A DNA stretch of 53,636 bases from an uncultured Acetobacteraceae bacterium (GTDB lineage: Bacteria > Pseudomonadota > Alphaproteobacteria > Acetobacterales > Acetobacteraceae). A model generated the notes under the pieces. That model saw only the letters and a program-made list of their open reading frames with translations. It was not told the origin of the DNA and searched no databases. This document shows, piece by piece, positions 16,786 through 25,926 of the stretch. Position 1 is the stretch's first letter. The number at the start of each line of letters is the position of its first letter. The position numbers and the translations under genes were made by a program. The stretch is from the NCBI GenBank assembly GCA_903877125.1, contig CAIRCM010000040.1, positions 1 to 53,636 of the forward strand. Direction: 5' to 3'.

Positions 16786-18198
16786 ATGCGCTATATCTCC
16801 ACCCGCGGGCAGGCGCCTGCCCGCGACTTCGCCGATGTCCTCCTCGCTGGCCTCGCCGAGGATGGCGGGCTGTTCGTGCCCGAATCCTGGCCGCATTTCT
16901 CCCCCGCCGACTGGCGGGCCATGCGCGGCCTACCGTACCATGCCCTTGCCGCCCGGGTGATGCAGCCCTTCGTGGGGGAGGCTATCCCCTTCGAAACGCT
17001 CTCGCGCATCTGCGAAGATGCCTATGCCGGCTTCGGCCACCCGGCCGTCGCACCGCTGGTGCAGTTGGATACCAATTTATTCACCCAGGAGCTGTTTCAC
17101 GGCCCGACCCTCGCCTTCAAGGATATGGCGATGCAGGTCCTTGGCCGCCTGTTCGATTATGTGCTGACCATGCGCGATGCGCGCGTGACCATCGTCGGCG
17201 CGACGTCCGGCGACACCGGCTCCGCCGCGATCGAGGCATGCGCCGGCCGCGAACGCGTCGATATCCTGATCCTGCATCCGCATGAGCGCACCAGCCTCGT
17301 CCAACGCCGCCAGATGACCACGGTGCACGCTCCCAACGTCGGCAACATCGCGCTGGAGGGCACGTTCGACGAGTGCCAGGACATGGTTAAGGCCATGTTC
17401 GCCGACACCGCGTTCCGGTCCGAGGTCCACCTGTCGGCCGTCAATTCCATCAACTGGGCCCGCATCGCTGCGCAGATTCCCTATTACGTCGCCGCCGCGT
17501 TGGCGCTTGGGGCGCCGGAGCGGGAGGTCGCGTTCAGCGTGCCCACCGGCAATTTCGGCAATATCCTCGCCGCCTGGGCGGCGCGGCGCATGGGCCTGCC
17601 GGTCGCCCGCCTGATCGTCGGATCGAACCGCAACGACATCCTGTTCCGCTTCCTCGAACACAACGACATGTCGATGGTGCCGGTCGAACCGTCGCTGTCG
17701 CCAAGCATGGATATCCAGGTCAGCTCCAACTTCGAGCGGTTGCTTTTCGAATTGTTGGATCGGGACCCGGCCGTCTTGCGGCAAACCATGCGTACCTTTC
17801 GGGAGACGGGGCGGATGCCGGTTTCCGACACCGTATGGCACCGGGCGCGTGCCGTGCTGCACGGTTTCCGCCTGGACGACGCGGGGACCGAGGCGGAGAT
17901 CCGCCGCCTCCACGCGGCCTGTGGCTACCTCGCCGATCCCCACACCATCATCGGCATTGCCGCCGCCCGGGCGCACGCGCCAGGTCAGGGGATACCCACA
18001 GTGACCGGCGCGACCGCCCATCCCGCCAAATTCCCCGATGCGATGGAACGGGCAACCGGCCATCGCCCAGCTTTGCCGCCGCGCATGGCCGATCTGTTTC
18101 AGCGCGAGGAGCGGTTCGACATCATGCCCAACGATCTGCCTGCCGTGCAGGCCAAGGTCCGGGCACTGGTAGGGCGCAACATGGAAAGCGGTGCCTGA
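16786..18198 (+). CDS. thrC: Threonine synthase
   Basis: A 470-residue PLP enzyme that converts O-phosphohomoserine to threonine. The N-terminus MRYISTRGQAP and the PLP lysine K112 in GPTLAFKDMAMQ are characteristic of the longer, proteobacterial class. Other family stretches are VGATSGDTGSAAIEA, SVPTGNFGNILAAW and the C-terminal GATAHPAKFPDA. The length is normal and the gene looks intact. It stands alone; the upstream gene is divergent. It may be translated from a leaderless mRNA. Confidence 0.96.
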   Translation: MRYISTRGQAPARDFADVLLAGLAEDGGLFVPESWPHFSPADWRAMRGLPYHALAARVMQPFVGEAIPFETLSRICEDAYAGFGHPAVAPLVQLDTNLFTQELFHGPTLAFKDMAMQVLGRLFDYVLTMRDARVTIVGATSGDTGSAAIEACAGRERVDILILHPHERTSLVQRRQMTTVHAPNVGNIALEGTFDECQDMVKAMFADTAFRSEVHLSAVNSINWARIAAQIPYYVAAALALGAPEREVAFSVPTGNFGNILAAWAARRMGLPVARLIVGSNRNDILFRFLEHNDMSMVPVEPSLSPSMDIQVSSNFERLLFELLDRDPAVLRQTMRTFRETGRMPVSDTVWHRARAVLHGFRLDDAGTEAEIRRLHAACGYLADPHTIIGIAAARAHAPGQGIPTVTGATAHPAKFPDAMERATGHRPALPPRMADLFQREERFDIMPNDLPAVQAKVRALVGRNMESGA

Positions 18199-18359
18199 CC
18201 AGGCAGTGGGCCTTGCCGCAAACAAACGCCCCCTTGCAGCGACGCGAATCGACCCTTTACGCTACCCGTCGTGGCTAGCCCCGAGTGAATCCACAATATT
18301 TCGGATTCATGAACGCTCGCGGTGAATCGCCACGCTCGGCCTCCAACCACGGGAGACCC

Positions 18360-18866
18360 ATGATGTCAGCGTCCTTGAGCCTGATAGAGGCCCCAGCGGC
18401 CAACCCCCTCGATCTGATGGAACAAATCGTCACCGCCAACGATTGGGTATTCGACCGCCGCGGCGATTCGGAACTGGCCGCGGAGGCACCCGGCAAATGG
18501 TGCGACTACGGCCTTTACTTCAATTGGTCGCATGAAATCAGTGCCATGCACTTCACCTGCACCTTCGATCTGAAAGTGCCGGACAAACAACGCCCAGCGT
18601 TGTACGAGCTGCTCGCCCTCGCCAATGAACGCCTGTGGATCGGGCATTTCGGCTTGGAGACGGACGATGGCATGCCCTCCTTCCGCCATGCCGTGCTCCT
18701 CCGCGGCGCACGAGGCGCGTCCGCCGAAAGTCTGGAAGACATGATCGACATCGCCATCACCGAGTGCGAACGATTCTTCCCAGCCTTCCAGTTCGTCCTC
18801 TGGGGTGGCAAAACCCCCACCGAGGCATTGCAAGCCGCGATGCTGGAGTGTGTGGGCGAGGCATAA
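18360..18866 (+). CDS. YbjN domain-containing protein
   Basis: A 168-residue YbjN-family protein, a fold similar to type III secretion chaperones. Typical stretches are DWVFDRRGDSELAAE, YGLYFNWSHEISAMHF and ETDDGMPSFRHAVLLRG. The biochemical role of the family is unsettled. The start is one of two adjacent ATG codons (18360 or 18363) after GGGAG; the longer upstream reading is not supported. proC follows 2 bases after its stop, a pairing that I recall as common in related alphaproteobacteria. Confidence 0.88.
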   Translation: MMSASLSLIEAPAANPLDLMEQIVTANDWVFDRRGDSELAAEAPGKWCDYGLYFNWSHEISAMHFTCTFDLKVPDKQRPALYELLALANERLWIGHFGLETDDGMPSFRHAVLLRGARGASAESLEDMIDIAITECERFFPAFQFVLWGGKTPTEALQAAMLECVGEA

Positions 18867-18868
18867 CG

Positions 18869-19675
18869 ATGGACAAAATCCCGGCGATTCTTCTGGTCGG
18901 CTGTGGCCGGATGGGCAGCGCGATGCTCTCCGGCTGGCGCGAACAGGGCCTTGAACCCTCCTACGCGGTCGATCCCGCGCCGCAGGCTTCCGGATTTGCG
19001 GGGCCGGATATGACCGTGGTGACCGACGCCGCCGCCATCCCCGCCGGGTTTGCCCCCGCCGCGGTCGTGCTGGCGGTGAAGCCGCAGGCCGCCAACGACA
19101 CCCTGCCAGCCTACGCCCGCTTCGCCGGCAAGACCGTGTTTCTATCCATCATGGCCGGCCGCACCATCGCCGGTATCCGAACACTGCTCGGCGAACAGGC
19201 CGCCATCGTCCGCGCCATGCCCAACACCCCCGCCGCCGTCCGCCAGGGCGTCACCGTCGGTTGCCCCAGCCCGCTGGTCTCCGTCGAACAACGCGCTCTA
19301 TGCGATCGGCTCCTCCAAGCCATCGGCAAGGTCGCCTGGGTTTCGGACGAAAATTTGATCGATCCCGTCACCGCCGTGTCCGGCAGCGGCCCAGCCTATG
19401 TGTTCCTGCTGGCGGAATTGATGGAAGCCGCTGCGATCGAGCAAGGCATCCCCCCGGACTTGGCGCGCCTGCTCGCGCGCCAGACCGTATCGGGATCCGG
19501 CGCGCTGCTGGCCGCCAGTTCGGAGGATGCCGCGACCCTGCGCGTCAATGTCACCAGCCCCGGCGGAACCACCGCGGAGGCGCTGCGGGTGCTCATGGAG
19601 CCCGGCGCGCTGCCAAAATCCATGAGTGAGGCCATTGCCGCCGCCACCCGCCGGTCTCGCGAATTGGCGGGCTGA
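18869..19675 (+). CDS. proC: Pyrroline-5-carboxylate reductase
   Basis: A 268-residue enzyme that reduces 1-pyrroline-5-carboxylate to proline with NAD(P)H, the last step of proline synthesis. The Rossmann motif is VGCGRMGSAM at 10-19. The family signature is seen as AVSGSGPAYVF, with RLLARQTVSGSGALL and VTSPGGTTAEAL in the C-terminal dimer domain. The ATG at 18869 lies 2 bases after the YbjN stop and uses a ribosome site inside it, so the genes are coupled. Confidence 0.96.
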   Translation: MDKIPAILLVGCGRMGSAMLSGWREQGLEPSYAVDPAPQASGFAGPDMTVVTDAAAIPAGFAPAAVVLAVKPQAANDTLPAYARFAGKTVFLSIMAGRTIAGIRTLLGEQAAIVRAMPNTPAAVRQGVTVGCPSPLVSVEQRALCDRLLQAIGKVAWVSDENLIDPVTAVSGSGPAYVFLLAELMEAAAIEQGIPPDLARLLARQTVSGSGALLAASSEDAATLRVNVTSPGGTTAEALRVLMEPGALPKSMSEAIAAATRRSRELAG

Positions 19676-19717
19676 ACGCCGGCCCGCGCCGGTCGCGACG
19701 GATGGGACGATCGCGGG

Positions 19718-21004
19718 TTAAAAGAACACGAACGCCCGCACCACCACGTTCTTCCGGCACGGCGCATCGAGCGGTACGGTCGGGTCGATGCAGGCCGTGT
19801 GGAACGAATACCGCGACACCGACCCATCGGTGACCGAATCGTAGCACTTCAACATCGACACCTCGTTCGGCTTCTGCTGCGGGAACCAGTACCACTCATG
19901 CTCGGGGCGATAAGTAAAACGCGTGGTCTCGCCAACGCGGTCGTCGTAAATTCGATAGTTGGTCATGTAAGGCTGGTCGGCGAAGGACGGCCATGCCGCT
20001 AACACGAACGGGAACTGCTGGACCGTCTCCATCGGCTTGGCGAGGTTGATCGACACGAACCGGCGAGACATTTTCGCGTCGGCCTCTTCCTCGGTGTAGT
20101 GCTGCTCCCGGCCGAAGTTCCGCAGGTTCCTGGTCAGCAACTCGCGGCAACGCACCCGGCCGCTGTTATCGTTCAGATCGTTATGCACCAGCGTGGCGTA
20201 ACGCGCGTTCACCCCCGGGTTCTTGTTGTCCTGGTCTTCGGTGCGATCGCCTTTGTAGTCCTTGTCGAAGACGTCGTGGTTGTAGACCAGCGCGTCCGAC
20301 GCATCGGGAAAGAAGTCGAGCAGGAGTTTCTCGATCTCAGGGTAGAACACGCGCTCGACTTCCGCCGAATCATAGAAATTCGTACACTTCGAGTCTTCGA
20401 GATACGCCAGTGACAGGCCCAGCTTATCCATGCATTCGGGTGTGTCCGGACGCAGGCCGGGGTAGTAGTCGCCGATGCGCCGCGCGTCGCGCATCGTGTG
20501 TGGGAACCAAAGATCGCGGCGCTTGTTGTCGGTTTCGTTCTGCCGCAGGATTTTCGCCATCTCCGCCCGAGCCGGGTCGCGCCAGACGGCGTTGGAAGGG
20601 ACGACGGAATAGGTCGGGCGCTCGTATACGGTGTAGGGCATTGGCAGCGCCAGACCGCCTTCGGGAGCCTTGATAGCGTTGTTCTTGCGAATGTAGTCGG
20701 CGCATTCCTCGAATTTCCGGAACGCGGGGCCCCATTTCGTCATGACGGGCCCGCCGGGCGGTGCTTTCTCGATCATCTCGATCACGCGCGCGCTCTCGCC
20801 CTCGGCGATTTGGGCCAGCGCATCGTTCAGTGCCGTGGTGGTGCCCGCGTCCCCGTTCTGGTCGAACGACATATAGGACAGGCCACCATTCGCCGCGATC
20901 GGGGGCGGCTGGCCGGCCGTGCGCTCCAGCTGCGGCACGTAGGGCGTCCAGGTTTTTGTCGTGTCTGCTGAGATATCTTGGGCTTTGACGGCGAGCTGGT
21001 TCAT
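19718..21004 (-). CDS. CmcJ/NvfI family oxidoreductase with N-terminal extension
   Basis: A 428-residue protein. Residues about 130-428 match the CmcJ/NvfI family of putative Fe(II)/2-oxoglutarate-type oxygenases (cephamycin CmcJ, fungal NvfI). The metal triad would be H274 and D276 in VHNDLND and H402 in SFHTACID; R423 near the C-terminus could bind the co-substrate. The signature stretch WYWFPQQKPNEVSMLKCYDS is clear. The first 130 residues are an addition that I do not recognise. No biosynthetic cluster surrounds it: cysE lies upstream on the same strand. The substrate is unknown. Confidence 0.82.
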   Translation of the reverse strand: MNQLAVKAQDISADTTKTWTPYVPQLERTAGQPPPIAANGGLSYMSFDQNGDAGTTTALNDALAQIAEGESARVIEMIEKAPPGGPVMTKWGPAFRKFEECADYIRKNNAIKAPEGGLALPMPYTVYERPTYSVVPSNAVWRDPARAEMAKILRQNETDNKRRDLWFPHTMRDARRIGDYYPGLRPDTPECMDKLGLSLAYLEDSKCTNFYDSAEVERVFYPEIEKLLLDFFPDASDALVYNHDVFDKDYKGDRTEDQDNKNPGVNARYATLVHNDLNDNSGRVRCRELLTRNLRNFGREQHYTEEEADAKMSRRFVSINLAKPMETVQQFPFVLAAWPSFADQPYMTNYRIYDDRVGETTRFTYRPEHEWYWFPQQKPNEVSMLKCYDSVTDGSVSRYSFHTACIDPTVPLDAPCRKNVVVRAFVFF

Positions 21005-21067
21005 GGCAATCCTCCAATTTTTCTGCGTTCAGCGTGGCACGATACGCTCGCACCTTCCAGACCTCGG

Positions 21068-21937
21068 CTAGATCGACGGGTTGAAGTAGGTCGGGTCAAG
21101 ATCGTTCAGAGCCTGCTCCATCGTTTCGGACGGGTGGGCCGGTGTCGGCGAGCGCATGGTTTTGGCCGGCACACCCGCGACGGTAGTGTGCGCGGGCACC
21201 GGCCGCAGCACGACCGACCCGGCGGCGATCCGTGCGTTTTCCCCCACGGTGATGTTGCCAAGGACCTTCGCCCCAGCCCCGATCATCACGCCAGAGCCGA
21301 TCTTCGGATGACGATCCCCGCCTTCCTTGCCCGATCCGCCCAAGGTGACCGCGTGCAGGATCGAGACGTCATCGCCAATCACCGCCGTTTCCCCAACGAC
21401 GAGGCCCGTGGCATGATCCAGAAAGATGCTCGCCCCAATCCTCGCGCCGGGATGAATGTCGGTCTGAAACACTTCCGATGAGCGGCTTTGCAGGTACAGG
21501 GCGAAATCGCGCCGGCCGTTGGTCCAGAGCCAATGACTGAGCCGGTGGGTCTGAAGCGCGTGAAACCCCTTGAAATACAGCAGCGGCTCGATAGCGCGAT
21601 GGCAGGCTGGGTCCCGGTCGAGAACAGCGGCGATGTCGGCGCGCATCGCGGCCGGTATTTGCGGGTTCGCTGCGGCGGCTTGCCGGAAACCGTCGATGAT
21701 CCGAGCGGCGGAGAGAATATCGTTCTGTAAACGGGCCGCCACCCGGTGAAATATCGCACTTTCCATATCCGGCTGCTCCGCGATCGTTTCCCGAAACAGC
21801 TTGCCGAGGAACGGTTCCGCTCGGGATGCCTCCGTCGCCTCCTGTCGCATGCGCTCCCACAGCGGATCGTGCGGTGTCCGGTGTTGCGCGAATGCGTTGG
21901 GAAACCGGACAGCTGGGGCGTCTGTCGCTTTCGACAT
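21068..21937 (-). CDS. cysE: Serine O-acetyltransferase
   Basis: A 289-residue enzyme that acetylates serine with acetyl-CoA, the first step of cysteine synthesis. An N-terminal helical SAT domain (20-160) precedes the left-handed beta-helix hexapeptide repeats (160-260). The catalytic pair is D160 and H175, and H210 sits in the acetyl-CoA site; all three match E. coli CysE with a constant offset of 17. The C-terminus ends in YFNPSI, a terminal Ile as needed for docking onto O-acetylserine sulfhydrylase (inferred from known CysE tails). Confidence 0.95.
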   Translation of the reverse strand: MSKATDAPAVRFPNAFAQHRTPHDPLWERMRQEATEASRAEPFLGKLFRETIAEQPDMESAIFHRVAARLQNDILSAARIIDGFRQAAAANPQIPAAMRADIAAVLDRDPACHRAIEPLLYFKGFHALQTHRLSHWLWTNGRRDFALYLQSRSSEVFQTDIHPGARIGASIFLDHATGLVVGETAVIGDDVSILHAVTLGGSGKEGGDRHPKIGSGVMIGAGAKVLGNITVGENARIAAGSVVLRPVPAHTTVAGVPAKTMRSPTPAHPSETMEQALNDLDPTYFNPSI

Positions 21938-22008
21938 CGGGGTACCCGTCCATGAAATCAGGCCGATTTCTGGGGAAATCTGTCACCCAGCCACGAGACC
22001 TGAATGTA

Positions 22009-22083
22009 TGGCTGGGGTGGGAGGGATCGAACCTCCGTATGACGGAATCAAAATCCGTTGCCTTACCGCTTGGCGACACCCCA
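22009..22083 (-). tRNA. tRNA-Gln (anticodon TTG)
   Basis: The stretch folds as a full cloverleaf: acceptor TGGGGTG/CACCCCA with discriminator G and an encoded CCA tail, D arm with AAGCGGTAAG, anticodon stem ACGGA/TCCGT around the loop TTTTGAT (anticodon TTG, reading CAA), and T arm GGAGG TTCGATC CCTCC. Length is 75 bases including CCA. It lies between ispE and cysE. Confidence 0.97.
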
Positions 22084-22129
22084 ACGCGAGGCGCGTAAAT
22101 AGGTCGGTCGGGCCGCCGCGGCAAGCGGC

Positions 22130-22984
22130 TTATGCAGCGACAGGCGCTCCACCCCAACACCACCAGCCCTCACGCGCCAACGCAGCCGCCGCGTACTGCG
22201 CATCCCGTGGGGTTTGGAAGACGCCGAAACAGGTCGCACCGGAGCCGCTCATGCGGGAGAGGAGGCACCTCTCTCGCGAGGATAAAGCTGCCAGAACCTC
22301 ACCGATCACCGGGCGTATGGCGATGGCAGGGCGTTGAAGGTCGTTGGTCGTGTGAGTCAGCGCCTTCGCCATGTCCGCGGCGGTATGCCAAGTGGCAGGC
22401 AGTTCGGCCTCCCCGGAGAAATCGCCGCTGCGTGCGCGAAACACGTCGGCCGTACTCAACGCGATGCCTGGATTGACCAGCACCAGCCCATATTCCGGTA
22501 GATCGGGCGCGGGACCGAGCTGTTCGCCGACGCCGCGCATCCGTGCAGGTCGCCCGGCCAGACAGACCGGGACATCCGCGCCCAGGCGCTCAGCCAGGTG
22601 GTGTAGCGTGGCGAGATCGACGCTGACGCCCCAGAAACGGGACAGCAGTCGCAACGCCGCCGCCGCATCAGCCGATCCGCCACCAATACCCGAGGCGACC
22701 GGCAGATTTTTTTCCAGCACCAGCGCCGCCTTGGCTTCCACGCCCGCCGCTTCGGCAAGCAGCCGCGCGGCGCGGAGCACGAGATTGTCGGATTCGCCGT
22801 CGAGGCCGGCGGCGAATGGACCGGTCACGCGCAGCGACAGCGCATCCGCAGCCTCGGCGTGCAGCACATCGCCCACGCCAGCGAAAGTCACAAGACTGTC
22901 CAACAGGTGGTAGCCATCCGCCCGCTTGCCAGTGATTTGCAGGAAGAGATTGATTTTCGCGGGTGCGAATTCGCTCGGGCTCAC
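22130..22984 (-). CDS. ispE: 4-diphosphocytidyl-2-C-methyl-D-erythritol kinase
   Basis: A 284-residue GHMP kinase of the non-mevalonate isoprenoid pathway, phosphorylating CDP-methylerythritol. The substrate lysine K10 in APAKINLFL, the ATP loop PVASGIGGGSADA (95-107) and catalytic D137 in LGADVPVCL match the family. The GTG start overlaps the TPR lipoprotein stop by 4 bases (GTGA), which decides it: a longer reading would run about 85 bases into that gene. Translation is therefore coupled to the upstream gene. Confidence 0.94.
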   Translation of the reverse strand: MSPSEFAPAKINLFLQITGKRADGYHLLDSLVTFAGVGDVLHAEAADALSLRVTGPFAAGLDGESDNLVLRAARLLAEAAGVEAKAALVLEKNLPVASGIGGGSADAAAALRLLSRFWGVSVDLATLHHLAERLGADVPVCLAGRPARMRGVGEQLGPAPDLPEYGLVLVNPGIALSTADVFRARSGDFSGEAELPATWHTAADMAKALTHTTNDLQRPAIAIRPVIGEVLAALSSRERCLLSRMSGSGATCFGVFQTPRDAQYAAAALAREGWWCWGGAPVAA

Positions 22985-24639
22985 GGGGTCGGCGAGTCGT
23001 TCTGCAGTTTGGCCTGGAGCTTGGGAATGTCCTCGGGCGACGGATTCAATGTCAATGCGCGCCGCCATTCATACCGGGCTTCCAGCTTGCGTCCCGCGGC
23101 GAAGTAGACATCGCCAAGATGAGCGGTGATGGTGGAATCCTCGGGTTCCAACTCGACCGCATGCTCCAGCATGCGGACCGCGCCCGCGATGTCGCCCTGG
23201 CGGTACATCACCCAGCCAAGGCTATCGGTGACCGCACCGTCGTTTTGGCGGGCCTCCGACGCGGTTTGGAGCATGGCGCGGGCTTGGGCGAGGTTGCGAC
23301 CCATTTCGGCCCAAGAATAGCCTAGGTAGTTCAGGACGAAGGGTTGGTTGGGAAGCAGTTGCAAGGCCATTTTCAGGTCGGCCTCGGCCAGCGGCCACTT
23401 GCCGGACCGTTCATAGGCGACGCCGCGTTGGTAAAAGACCAGCCAGTCCGATTTTTGCGGTGTGTCGACCATTGCTATGGCTTTGCTGTAGGCCGCCACC
23501 GCTTCGTCGAACCGGTTATTGACCCGCAGGACATCGCCCAGCTGAATCTCGGGCAACGGGCTGGCCGGATAGTCGGCGGCCAAGCTTTTCAGCGCCACAA
23601 TGGCTTCGTCGGTCCGTTTGAGCTGAGCCATCAGTGCAGCCCGGCGCATGCGTGCCATCGCGATCAGCGGATCGCGCGGGGACATCGCCTCGACCGACTT
23701 GAGCGCCAGTTCGTAATGCTTTTGCAGACTAAAGATTTCTTCCTGCAGCAGCCGCGCGGCGGCGAACTCGGGCTTCACGCGGAAGGCGAGGTCGAGCATC
23801 AGAAGCGAAAGGTCGTTCTGATCCTGTGACCGCAACGCAGCGGCCATCGCGACATAGGTCTCGGCCAGACCGTCGCTGACGCTGTTGACCGGGCGGTCCT
23901 GCAAATGGGACAGCACGTCGGGCAGCGCCATCAGGACTTCCGGTGACCGGGAGGCAACGGCCGTCACGAGCTTTTTGCCGATCTCCGCCTGACCGTTGCG
24001 TGCCATCCAGCTCCCGAGCACCTGCGCCAGCCGCAGATTGCTGTCCGACGCGTTGCCTGAAACCGCCTCATAATAGCGATTGGCTTCTTCTCTGCGGTTG
24101 GCGAGGTCGGCGATCATCGCCGCATGGAGGGCGAATATGCCCCGGAAGCGGGGGTTTTCGGCGTAGGGGCGCAGGGTTTCCAGCGCGGCGTCGGTATTGC
24201 CGCCGCCTTGTTGCGCCCAGGCGACCAGCAGCGGTTGCAGCAACTGGGTCAGGCCTTCGCGCGGCAGGGCATGATAGCGTTTCTCGGCCGCGCTCCAGCG
24301 TCCGGCGCGCATGTCCTCGTCGGCCATCACCAATTGGGCGATCTGGTTGTCGGGGATCTTGCGGGCCATGGTAACGGCGTCTGGGTGCTCCGCCAGCAAA
24401 TCGGCCATCAGGGCTTGCGACGCCAATTCGGTTTCCGTCGGATCCAGTTGCTCGGCCTTCGTCAGCTCCGCCGCACCGGTCCGTGGGTCGGCTTCAGCCA
24501 TCGCAAAGCGGCCGGCCAGGAAATGGCCGAACGAGCCGGCAGCCTGGTTTGCTTCGGGTGCGGCATCGCCCGCGGCGCAGGCCGAGAGCAATGACAGAGC
24601 GAGAAACGCGATGCGGCGGACAAATCGGGTATATGGCAT
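22981..24639 (-). CDS. TPR repeat lipoprotein
   Basis: A 552-residue tetratricopeptide protein with a lipoprotein signal (LLSAC, lipidated C21), so outer-membrane or periplasmic. TPR-like helical pairs fill most of the protein and are clearest in the last 200 residues (for example LNYLGYSWAEMGRNLAQA, DSLGWVMYRQGDIAGAVRML, AHLGDVYFAAGRKLEA). It probably scaffolds envelope complexes. The ATG at 24639 directly precedes the signal peptide. Its stop overlaps the ispE start; pairing of such a TPR protein with ispE is familiar from other alphaproteobacteria. Confidence 0.88.
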   Translation of the reverse strand: MPYTRFVRRIAFLALSLLSACAAGDAAPEANQAAGSFGHFLAGRFAMAEADPRTGAAELTKAEQLDPTETELASQALMADLLAEHPDAVTMARKIPDNQIAQLVMADEDMRAGRWSAAEKRYHALPREGLTQLLQPLLVAWAQQGGGNTDAALETLRPYAENPRFRGIFALHAAMIADLANRREEANRYYEAVSGNASDSNLRLAQVLGSWMARNGQAEIGKKLVTAVASRSPEVLMALPDVLSHLQDRPVNSVSDGLAETYVAMAAALRSQDQNDLSLLMLDLAFRVKPEFAAARLLQEEIFSLQKHYELALKSVEAMSPRDPLIAMARMRRAALMAQLKRTDEAIVALKSLAADYPASPLPEIQLGDVLRVNNRFDEAVAAYSKAIAMVDTPQKSDWLVFYQRGVAYERSGKWPLAEADLKMALQLLPNQPFVLNYLGYSWAEMGRNLAQARAMLQTASEARQNDGAVTDSLGWVMYRQGDIAGAVRMLEHAVELEPEDSTITAHLGDVYFAAGRKLEARYEWRRALTLNPSPEDIPKLQAKLQNDSPTP

Positions 24640-24739
24640 GATGGTCACTCTATCAGTGGGCCGGATCGCTGTCATGGCACGTGTGTCACGATGGACGAAA
24701 AGTCATCGCTGACCCCATGATAGGGCAGGAGGGGCCGAC

Positions 24740-25591
24740 ATGAACCATCACCACGCCGATCTGGGCGACGTACGCCTGCATTACGTGACCCTCGGCGAAG
24801 GGTTTCCGGTCGTGCTGCTGCACGGTTGGCCACAGACCTGGTACGAGTGGCGCCATATCATGCCGCGGCTGGCGGAACGTTACCGAGTGATCGCGCCCGA
24901 TTTGCGCGGTTTGGGCGATTCGTCCCGTCCCGCCGACGGCTACGACAAGAAGACCGTCGGCAATGACATCTGGCGCCTGTTGCATGATGTCCTGAAGATC
25001 GATGTCTTTCATCTGGTCGGGCACGACTGGGGTGGGCCGACTGCTTATGCTGTTGCCGCGGCCCATCCCGATTCGGTGCGCACCTTGACCATCCTCGACG
25101 TGACCATCCCCGGCGACGGCAGCGCCAACATCAGTGATGGCGGACGCCGATGGCACCACGGGTTCCATCAAACGTTGGACATGCCCGAGGCTCTCGTCGC
25201 GGGGCGGGAGGACATTTACCTTGGCTGGTTCTACCGGAATTACGGGCACCGGCCGGATGCGATACCCGAGGCAGATATCGCCGAATATTTGCGTTGCTAC
25301 CGCCAGCCCGGGGCATTGCGAGCAGGGTTTTCGTACTACAGGAACATCGCGCGCGACGTCGCGGACAATGAGGCCATTGTCGCCCGGTTCAAGCTGCCTA
25401 TGCCGGTGCTCGCGCTGGGCGGCGGGGATGCATGGGGCCGGCGCATGGCCGTGGTCGAATCGCTGCGCCGGATGGCGACGAATGTGCGCGGTGGGGTCAT
25501 CGATCACTGCGGTCATTGGATGCCGGAAGAGCAGCCGGACGTCCTGCTGGCCCATTTGCTGCCTTTCCTGAACGAAAACGACCAGGGATAG
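24740..25591 (+). CDS. Alpha/beta hydrolase, epoxide hydrolase-like
   Basis: A 283-residue alpha/beta hydrolase of the epoxide hydrolase / haloacid-type group. The oxyanion motif HGWP (28-31) and the nucleophile D96 in GHDWGG are diagnostic for an Asp-nucleophile enzyme. H259 in DHCGHW completes the charge relay. Tyr residues in the cap (GWFYRNYG, GFSYYRN) could hold the epoxide. The start follows AGGAGGGG. It stands alone with its own promoter region. An epoxide or halide substrate is inferred; the natural one is unknown. Confidence 0.9.
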   Translation: MNHHHADLGDVRLHYVTLGEGFPVVLLHGWPQTWYEWRHIMPRLAERYRVIAPDLRGLGDSSRPADGYDKKTVGNDIWRLLHDVLKIDVFHLVGHDWGGPTAYAVAAAHPDSVRTLTILDVTIPGDGSANISDGGRRWHHGFHQTLDMPEALVAGREDIYLGWFYRNYGHRPDAIPEADIAEYLRCYRQPGALRAGFSYYRNIARDVADNEAIVARFKLPMPVLALGGGDAWGRRMAVVESLRRMATNVRGGVIDHCGHWMPEEQPDVLLAHLLPFLNENDQG

Positions 25592-25613
25592 CCGGTCATC
25601 AACATCTTGGCAT

Positions 25614-25643
25614 TTGACACCGTCGCACCGCTGACGGAACAAT
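25614..25643 (+). promoter_or_regulatory. Candidate sigma-70-type promoter for 25650-27431
   Basis: A perfect TTGACA (25614-25619) is followed after 18 bases by AACAAT (25638-25643), a 4 of 6 match to the -10 consensus. The ATG of the next gene is at 25650, so transcription would start at or near the start codon. This would serve the three-gene run that follows. Confidence 0.35.
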
Positions 25644-25649
25644 CGGGTT

Positions 25650-25922
25650 ATGCGTACAGCAACTGCCATCACCCTTGTCCTGCTAGGCGGTGGTGCCACC
25701 GCCATGGCGGTGCACGCCGGGAGGCATTGCAAGGACCCTGAGACGGACCAGGAGGTTGCCTGCTCAAGCGCGCACTCCAGCGGTAGTTCGCATTACAGCA
25801 GTTCGCATTTCTACTGGTTCAGCGGCAGTGCGAGCAGCAGCTACCGTTCTACCAGCGCATCCAGCGTCAGCCGCGGCGGCTTCGGCCGGTCCGGTGGCTT
25901 CTTCCACTTCAGCGGGGGATGA
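25650..25922 (+). CDS. Small exported Ser/Gly-rich protein
   Basis: A 90-residue protein with an N-terminal hydrophobic segment (about 4-21) that acts as a signal or anchor. The rest is Ser-rich (45-72) with Cys27 and Cys38, and ends in a Gly/Phe-rich tail (RGGFGRSGGFFHFSGG). I do not recognise a named domain, but its place before a glutathionylspermidine-synthase-like gene and a DUF350 gene resembles the ygiB-ygiC and yjfM-yjfC arrangements, and the Gly-rich C-terminus is similar in style to YgiB. The next gene begins 4 bases after its stop. Confidence 0.75.
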   Translation: MRTATAITLVLLGGGATAMAVHAGRHCKDPETDQEVACSSAHSSGSSHYSSSHFYWFSGSASSSYRSTSASSVSRGGFGRSGGFFHFSGG

Positions 25923-25926
25923 CCCG

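Noticed and set aside
17077-18225. Minus-strand reading of 382 residues opposite thrC
   Set aside because: It is a codon-bias shadow of threonine synthase; no family resemblance.
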